Assembly (NCBI RefSeq): GCF_019320115.1
Contig: NC_089582.1
Span: 124,273,259-124,337,258, forward strand
Length of the DNA: 64,000 nucleotides
Direction: 5' to 3'
From: Miscanthus floridulus
Taxonomy: Eukaryota; Streptophyta; Magnoliopsida; Poales; Poaceae
Shown: positions 57,900 through 64,000 of the stretch, piece after piece
How the letters are laid out: each line of letters begins with the position of its first letter
Position numbering within the stretch: position 1 is the stretch's first letter
Position numbers and translations under genes: made by a program
The notes under the pieces: generated by a model
Database searches by the model: none
Told to the model about the DNA's origin: nothing
The model's input: the letters and a program-made list of their open reading frames with translations, nothing else

Positions 57900-60172
57900 T
57901 GAAGGGTCGAGATGGCGGACTAGAGGAGGGGGGGGGGGGTGAATAGTCTTTTCTAAAATTAATCGCGTCGGCTAACCGATACAAATGCGGAATTTAAACT
58001 AACGGTCTAGCCAAGGCTACACCCCACTATATATGTTCACTAGCACCTTGCAAAGATAACAATTATGCAACAAAGGTGCCGGGCTAGCTAGAGCTCTCCT
58101 AAACAATTCTAGGAGCAAGGTTACACAAACCTATGCCACTAGTACTTTAAGCGACAAGGGAGCTCCTACACATGCTAGTAAGCAAAAGCACAAAGCTAAC
58201 TAAGCTCACTAGCAATGCTTAATAACAAGGCAACCAATGCCTAATTAGAGAGCGCAAATACTTAGCTACACAAACTAAGCAATGTGACTAACAAGGTTAC
58301 TAAAACCAAATTAGCCACGCAAGGGAGCTACTTCTATGCTACACAAGCAAGAAGGTAATTAGCAAGCTACGCAAGCTATCTAATTACAAGAGCAACTACA
58401 TAAGCTTAATATGTATAAAAGTAATTGCAAGCTTGTGTAATGGGGATGCAAACCAACGGGAAGAACAAGGTTGACACGATGATTTTTCTCTTGAGATTCA
58501 CGTGTTTGTCAACACGCTAGTCCTTGTTGTGTCGACCGCTCACTTGGTGGTTCGGCGGCTAATTAGCATCACCCGCTAAGCCCGCACGTTGGGCGCCGCA
58601 AGAACCTACCCCTTGAGTGAGGGTAGCTCAATGACACGCTTTACTAGAGTTGCTCTTCGCGGCTCCCGCGGGGCAAGCACAATGCCCCTCACAAGCACTT
58701 CTCCGGAGCGCCGCACAAGCTTCTTGCGCGCTTCGACGGAGACCACCACCAAGCCGTCTAGGAGGTGGCAACCTCCAAGAGTAACAAGCACCACCGGCTT
58801 GCAACTCGATCACCTAGTGCCACTCGATGCAACCTTATGATGCAATCGCACTAGAATCGCTCACTCACACAATCGAATGATCACTATCAAATATATGTGT
58901 GATGGAGGGCTCCCAAGCGCTCACAAGCATGGACACTAAGTCCCTTGAGGTGCTCAGCTCCAGCCATGGCCGAAGGCCACTTCTATTTATAGCCCCAAGG
59001 GCTAAACTAGCCGTTACCCCTTCACTGGGCAACGGTCGGGCCGACCGGACGCTCCGGTTGTGTTGACCGGACGCTGGACCTCAGCGTTCGGTCGCCCGCA
59101 GACGGCCACGTGTCCCGGTTCCAACGGTCACTTGACTTGACCGGACGCAGCAGCTTCAACTGATCGGACGCTGGACCCTCAGCGTCCGATCGTTTCTAGT
59201 AAGGTACCGACCTCGACCGGACGCGTCCGGTCACACTTGATCGGACGCAGCCAGCGTCCGGTCATACTCCAGCTTCTGCGTCATCGTACGTCAGCCTGAC
59301 CGGACACAGCCTGCCAGCGTCCGGTGCATTTAGATCCAGCGTCCGGTCAGTTGACCGATGCCAGCGTCTTCGCGACCAACTTGTTTTTACTTCTAACTTC
59401 TTCACCCTTGCTCCAATGTGCTAACCACAAGAATTTGCATCTGGTGCAATAGAAAATAGGCATTCCATTTTCCCGAAAGCGCCGAATCCCGCCGAGCTTG
59501 CCACTCAACTTGCCACGCCACTCGATCCTAGCGACAATGCAAAGTTAGATCACTCGAGTGGCACTAGATGACCGATATGCAAACAAGTTTGCCCCTCTTG
59601 ATAGTACGGCCATCTATCCTAAACCCGATCATAAACTTCTCTACACACCTATGACCGGTGAAATGAAATGCCCTAGGTTATACCTTTGCCTTGCGCATTC
59701 CATTCCATCTCCTTCAATGTCGATGCAACACATGCACCAACATGATCAACAATGATATGATCCACTTCATATCATTACATGATTATATTGGTTCATCGAT
59801 CTTGACTTTACTTGCTCTTCACCGTTGCCATCGTCCATCGGCGCCAAGTCTTGCTCAAGCTTCACCGCCATGCGGTCCATCACTCCAAAGCCTTCGACTT
59901 GCCCTTCACGCTTGCAACCGGTCCATCAAGCCAAGTCTTGTCTTGATCTTCTCCACCTTGATCACATGACTCAATGTCATGTCTCATGTGCATTTAAGCT
60001 CCTTCATCATCACATGTGTGAGCTTTGCAACATTTCCAAGCCATTTTCACCTTCATAGCATATATTGCTCACACACATGTACCTGTGGACTAATCATCTG
60101 TGTATCTCACATAAACACAATTAGTCCACCTAAGTTGTCACTTAATTACCAAAACCAAACAAGGATCTTTCA
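57900..60172 (-). mobile_element. Solo LTR, inverted, same family as 30199-32555
   Basis: Read on the minus strand it starts TGAAAGATCCTTGTTTGG and ends ATCTCGACCCTTCA. The flanks ACGTG (57895-57899) and ATGTG (60173-60177) match at 4 of 5 bases. It contains the inverted CCGGACGC motif array (about 59.04-59.36 kb) and TATA box (minus strand, near 58985). It lacks part of the U3 present in the other copy. Confidence 0.88.
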
Positions 60173-61860
60173 ATGTGTGCCCTCCGATGTGGTCTTGGCC
60201 ATAACCCCATGCCTCCGCCTTTCTAATTCTCCCAGCTCATGGCTTTTAGCCCGTCTCCTCACGCCAGTAGGTGGCATAGGAAGCCAGCTAGTCGCCTCGA
60301 CCGTAACTAGTCCTAGCAAATGTCCTTCACCGCGTCGATTCGAGGTTCTGCTCGCCGCGGGCCATAGTCACCGCCGTGACCTAGAACTGGGGAGAGAGGT
60401 AGGATTGGAGCGATAGTAGTTTGATTGCTTGATACCATAAACTCGCCTTGACCCCCTCTACTTGGTGCTCGTGTTGTTTTGTCTAGGGAGTCCTCCATCG
60501 GAGCGACGACGCACTGGTGTCACGCTCGGCACGCCGTCGTAAGGTGCGGGCGCACATGGCCGGGTCGCCTCGTCGCTCCTCTGCCTCAACCACTACCGCA
60601 GCGCAAACCCTGGTAGGCTACTGGTGCTCGTCCATCACCGCCACCACCTCAGTAGAGCCTTAGGTCACCGGAACAAGCACGCCGTGGCACGGCTCCACCC
60701 ATCGCCAGGGCTAGCCCTCGGTAGTGCGCCGTTAAGCTCCCCATCGCTACCTAGGAGTGCGCGCTTAGCGGTAGGCAAAGGTCGGCTCCTTACCCTCGTG
60801 GTAGCAAGCTCGGGGTGCCCAGCGCAGCCGCCCATGCCGCTGGTCACCATGCCAGCGAACATGGGGTAGAGCAGGGACCTCCCCGTTGTGAAGGCAAAAA
60901 CATCCGGGGTCCTTAGTGCAAAGCTTGTCTCTGGTGTAATAGTGCTCAGTGACACCGCGTGATAATCTGTTACGCTGAGGGCTTTTCTACAAAGAGTGTG
61001 GGGGCGCGCGCAGGCTTCCCATCGTGGGACGCTTGTTGGGCCGGCCTGCTACACGCGTGGGCTCCTCGTCGTGGGCTGTTTAGGTTGCTAGGCCGAAATC
61101 GTTGGCCACCGACTTTTCCTTTTTCTAAAGCGTTTCCAAATTAGTTTCTAGGGTAAATTTATAAATTTAAGAAAAAATTGTGGAGCTGGCCAAAAATTGT
61201 GAAACTAATCTTGTTAGGTTCCTAAAATCATGCTTCATCCGCCAGTATATCTTATCCACAAAGTTCTATAATATTTGCAGGAGTTCTTAAATTAAACTAA
61301 GATGCTTAATATTATTAAGATGCAAATATGGAGAATTTTTGTGATAGAATGATGGTAGTGTTAGCTTTGAAAATTTTATAGTAGCTTCATAGTATTATTA
61401 TGTGTCATCTGTAATTTTTGTAGCTTCAGAATAATTAGTTTCCTGAGGTAACTAATGAGCCCTAGTTTATATATAGAGTAAATAAAAGGAAATAAAGAAA
61501 CACCTAGGGATTTATAACTAAAACATTGTGGGAAATTAGCGCCTAGTTCGATAACTTTGATATGTGGCCTAGTACGTTAGTCATTAGACCTAGTTCGTTA
61601 GCTTGAGAGGCGTAATCGTATTTTAAGAGTTGCGATTGCCGTTGATTATTTACGTCCCTGCGTTGCATCCACGTATTTCATGATAGGAGCGATGTTGGAT
61701 CGCGAAGTCGTCCGGAGTAGCAGAAGTTGATGGTGACTTGATGATCATGCCATCATGATGAAAATCTAACTTGGTTATATTTTTTCCATGCAAGCCCCGG
61801 TGCATAACCCCTATTATTCTACACTTTATTTTATGCTTGTGCATTAAGTTTAAGGAGTTG
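60173..61860. other. Repeat-like region right of the inverted solo LTR
   Basis: GC-rich to about 61.1 kb, then AT-rich. Short frames (e.g. 60624-60869) show no known family. Probably the other part of the decayed element interrupted by the solo LTR. Confidence 0.35.
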
Positions 61861-61862
61861 AA

Positions 61863-61865
<3 letters not shown>

Positions 61866-61929
<64 letters not shown>
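61866..61929. repeat. (AT)n microsatellite, about 32 units
   Basis: An uninterrupted alternating AT run of 64 bases. It opens a false YIYIYI frame. Confidence 0.98.
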
Positions 61930-61931
<2 letters not shown>

Positions 61932-62073
61932 TTATCCTATGAGTTTTACTAGTATGACAGAATCGTGTAGATTGCTAATTTGCTATGCTACAAGACTCCG
62001 GTAGATGTCGAGTGATTGTCTGTCACTCCCGAGAGATAGAAAATATATTAGGGGGAATTCTCTGTGAGCCATT

Positions 62074-62693
62074 AAAAAAGATCGCAATCCCCTGTGAGCC
62101 ACTAGAAAAGTTCAGCGGTCTTCAGCGCCACTGCTCTAACTTTTTTTTGCCCTCCGTGCCACTGCCGTCAGATTAGGCTCTAACGGTGTCAAACTGCAGT
62201 TGTGAAAAGTCAAAAATACCCTTAAATCTAAATATGTCATTAATATTTTTAAGCATCTTAACGACTTCAAATGAAAAAACTCAAAACTAGAAAGTTGTCG
62301 ATATCGTCGAGATCTATAATTTTCATATAAAAATTATCTTTATTTAATTCCGCAAAAAAAGATATGATTTGATATGATTAATATATCTTAGAAAAATTAT
62401 ATCTTTTTTTGCGGAATTAAATGAAGATAATTTTATATGAAAATTATAGATCTCGACGAGATCTATAACTTTCTAGTTTTGAGTTTTTTCATTTGAAGTT
62501 GTTAAGATGCTCAAAAAAATTAATGACATATTTAGACTTAAGGGTATTTTGGACTTTTCACATTTGCAGTTCACACCGTTAGAGCCTAATTTGACGGCAG
62601 TGGCATGGAGGGCAAAAAAAAAAAAAGTTAAACCAGTGACGCTGAAAACCGCTGAACTTTTTCAGTGGCTCACAGAGGATTACGATCTCTCCA
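62074..62693. mobile_element. Foldback/MULE-like MITE with about 290-bp arms
   Basis: The left arm (GATCGCAATCCCCTGTGAGCC ...) and right arm (... GGCTCACAGAGGATTACGATC) are inverted copies over nearly the whole element, including CAGTGGCA, the CTCTAACGGTGT/ACACCGTTAGAG pair, and a central block around TTCCGCAAAAAAAGATAT and its complement. The long-arm layout and the GTTAGAGCC-type phrases recall Mutator-like MITEs, but no 9-bp target duplication was resolved, so the ends are approximate. Confidence 0.7.
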
Positions 62694-63150
62694 GATATTA
62701 TGAAGCATGAGCTAGCAATCTAGCATTGGCGACTCGATTTGGACAATGATAATGAGGAGTTGGCATGGGGCAACAAGATCTGACCGCACGGAAGATGGTG
62801 AGGCGGTACTGGTAGAGGGTGGGAAGGCATGGAATGAATCCTGATGAGCAGTACCCTGGCTTGAGGCGTTTGGAAGTGCACCGTGCACGGCGATCGGCGG
62901 AGTGTGTGTCCTGTAGGACGTTTAAGTTGAAACAACGGAGCACTTTAAAAAAAAAAATTGATTTTCTATTTCTGGAAAACTTTCCCACAAAAGTTATTAA
63001 AAAAACATTTTTCCCCAACAAAACTATTTAAATATCTTTTTAGTTGAAATATTTTTTCAGCAAAATTATTTGAGTAATATTTTGAAACCTCACTATGTAC
63101 ATATAGGGTGGGTGCAGTCGGTACGCAAAGTTTTTCTGTACATATATTTT
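62694..63150. other. 3' flank of the UGT gene, nothing else recognised
   Basis: AT-rich with poly(A) runs (62947, 62998); it would hold the 3'UTR of the minus-strand UGT. No separate gene seen. Confidence 0.5.
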
Positions 63151-64000
63151 CTACCATTCTGGATTGTCGGATTTACTACGTAGGCTGGTGGCGCCTGGCG
63201 CGCAGGGCGGTGGCGACGCGCTGAGTTCCTTGATGAAGCTGAGGAGCCGCTGGAACTCCGTCGAAGATGACCCACCCTCGGCAATGTCCCGTCTCACCTT
63301 CTCCGCAAGAGCCTGCGCAGACTTCCTCATCTCGGTGGACTGCATCGCTTCCCTCACCATGCTCTCCACGGTTACCCTGTCGCACACGTCCTTCATGTCC
63401 AGCCCGTTCCTCCACACGGCGGCCACGAAGCGGCTGTTGATCTGCTGGTCGGCGAAGAAGGGCCAGCACACCATGGGCACGCCCTCCACGATGCCCTCCA
63501 TGGTCGAGTTCCACCCGGCGTGCGTCAGGAAGCACCCCACCGCGCGGTGCCGCAGCACGTCTCGCTGCGGCGCCCACGCCACGAAGCGGGCCCTGCCGCC
63601 GCTCCCCGCCGCCGAGCGGATGGCCTCTCGGACTCGGAGGGCGGCGGCGTCTCCATCTCCACTCGCCTCGACCGCGTCTGGCCGGAGCACCCAGAGGAAC
63701 GCGTGCCCTGTGGCGACGAGCCCGGCCAACAGCTCTTCGAACTGCTGTCGCGTGATGACGGCGAGGCTCCCCAAGCTCACGTACACGACGGAACGGTCCT
63801 CCTGCCCGTCGAGCCACGCCATGCAGCCGCCGTCCTCCTGCCACGGGCCCGTTGCGGCCGCTGGCGCCGGGGACATGGCGTGGAGAGGCCCGATGGCGAA
63901 CACGCCGCGCATGTGTGGCGCTATCTGCGCTAGAGCCGACGACTCGAGGGACGCGGCCGTGTTGAGCACGAGCGCCCGCGCCGTGCGGCTGTGCGCGGTG
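63151..64000 (-). CDS. Family-1 UDP-glycosyltransferase, C-terminal part (gene runs off the window)
   Basis: Transfers a sugar from UDP-sugar to a small acceptor in the cytosol. The frame is open from the window edge (TAHSRTARALVLNTAASLE) to the stop TAG (63151-63153). The PSPG sugar-donor box is complete, 44 residues, at 63576-63445: W-A-P-Q at its start, HAGWNS with the catalytic-site histidine region, and E/DQ at its end (FFADQQ). Before it are FAIGPLH and VVYVSLGSLAVI, the usual C-domain strands; after it, the helix that closes over the active site. The C-terminal tail (SPPPCAPGATSLRSKSDNPEW) is unusually long and may be lineage-specific. The final Gln of the box suggests glucose as donor by family rule. 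The layout suggests the UGT83/85-type groups, not proven. Confidence 0.9.
   Translation of the reverse strand, partial: TAHSRTARALVLNTAASLESSALAQIAPHMRGVFAIGPLHAMSPAPAAATGPWQEDGGCMAWLDGQEDRSVVYVSLGSLAVITRQQFEELLAGLVATGHAFLWVLRPDAVEASGDGDAAALRVREAIRSAAGSGGRARFVAWAPQRDVLRHRAVGCFLTHAGWNSTMEGIVEGVPMVCWPFFADQQINSRFVAAVWRNGLDMKDVCDRVTVESMVREAMQSTEMRKSAQALAEKVRRDIAEGGSSSTEFQRLLSFIKELSASPPPCAPGATSLRSKSDNPEW

Noticed and set aside
61771..62004. Open frame with a YIYIYI run
   Set aside because: Produced by the AT microsatellite.

Overview
This is a plant nuclear window, most likely from a grass of the sugarcane/sorghum/maize group (Andropogoneae). The clues are spliceosomal GT-AG introns, GC-rich 5' exons beside AT-rich intergenic DNA, an Au-type SINE, Tourist/Stowaway-like MITEs, SIRE/Maximus-like Copia elements and Mutator-like (MULE) elements. 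The species cannot be fixed by reading alone. There is no bacterial, organellar, rRNA, tRNA or CRISPR content.

Host genes: (1) 60S ribosomal protein L15 at 13.8-15.4 kb (+), complete, 4 coding exons, 204 aa. (2) A RhoGAP-domain protein at 20.6-25.4 kb (+), complete, 9 coding exons, 372 aa. (3) An intronless mTERF-family organellar protein at 35.9-37.6 kb (+), 576 aa. (4) A tandem pair of grass-type proteins of unknown function at 39.3 and 42.3 kb (+), 241 and 242 aa. (5) The C-terminal part of a UDP-glycosyltransferase at 63.15-64.0 kb (-), which runs off the window, plus a truncated relic of a related gene at 56.4-56.9 kb.

Most other DNA is transposon-derived and often nested. 0.36-13.64 kb is one MULE with about 115-bp terminal inverted repeats (TIRs) and a 9-bp target duplication. 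It carries a decayed mudrA-like transposase and a convergent GRF zinc-finger pseudogene. A gag-only LTR element (2.16-10.36 kb) sits in its transposase gene, and a solo LTR (5.06-6.85 kb) sits in that element's gag. The MULE lies between the probable RPL15 promoter (site II motifs at 0.20-0.34 kb) and its telo-box/5'UTR. 17.75-19.32 kb is a long-armed MULE-like element carrying, in both arms, the start of an ABCB (MDR-type) transporter gene. 27.99-33.64 kb is an L1-type LINE with an 18-bp target duplication, split by a 2.36-kb solo LTR. 45.9-56.4 kb is a nearly intact SIRE-like Copia element, and 57.9-60.2 kb is a solo LTR in the opposite orientation, of the same family as the one in the LINE.

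The host genes do not form a pathway. The main interest is how the transposons have rearranged their surroundings: a housekeeping promoter split by 13 kb, a transporter 5' end captured into a potential hairpin, a tandem gene pair with a homogenised 3' half, and LTRs with arrays of a CCGGACGC motif upstream of their TATA boxes. Coordinates of TE ends come from reading termini and target duplications by eye; percent identities were not computed.
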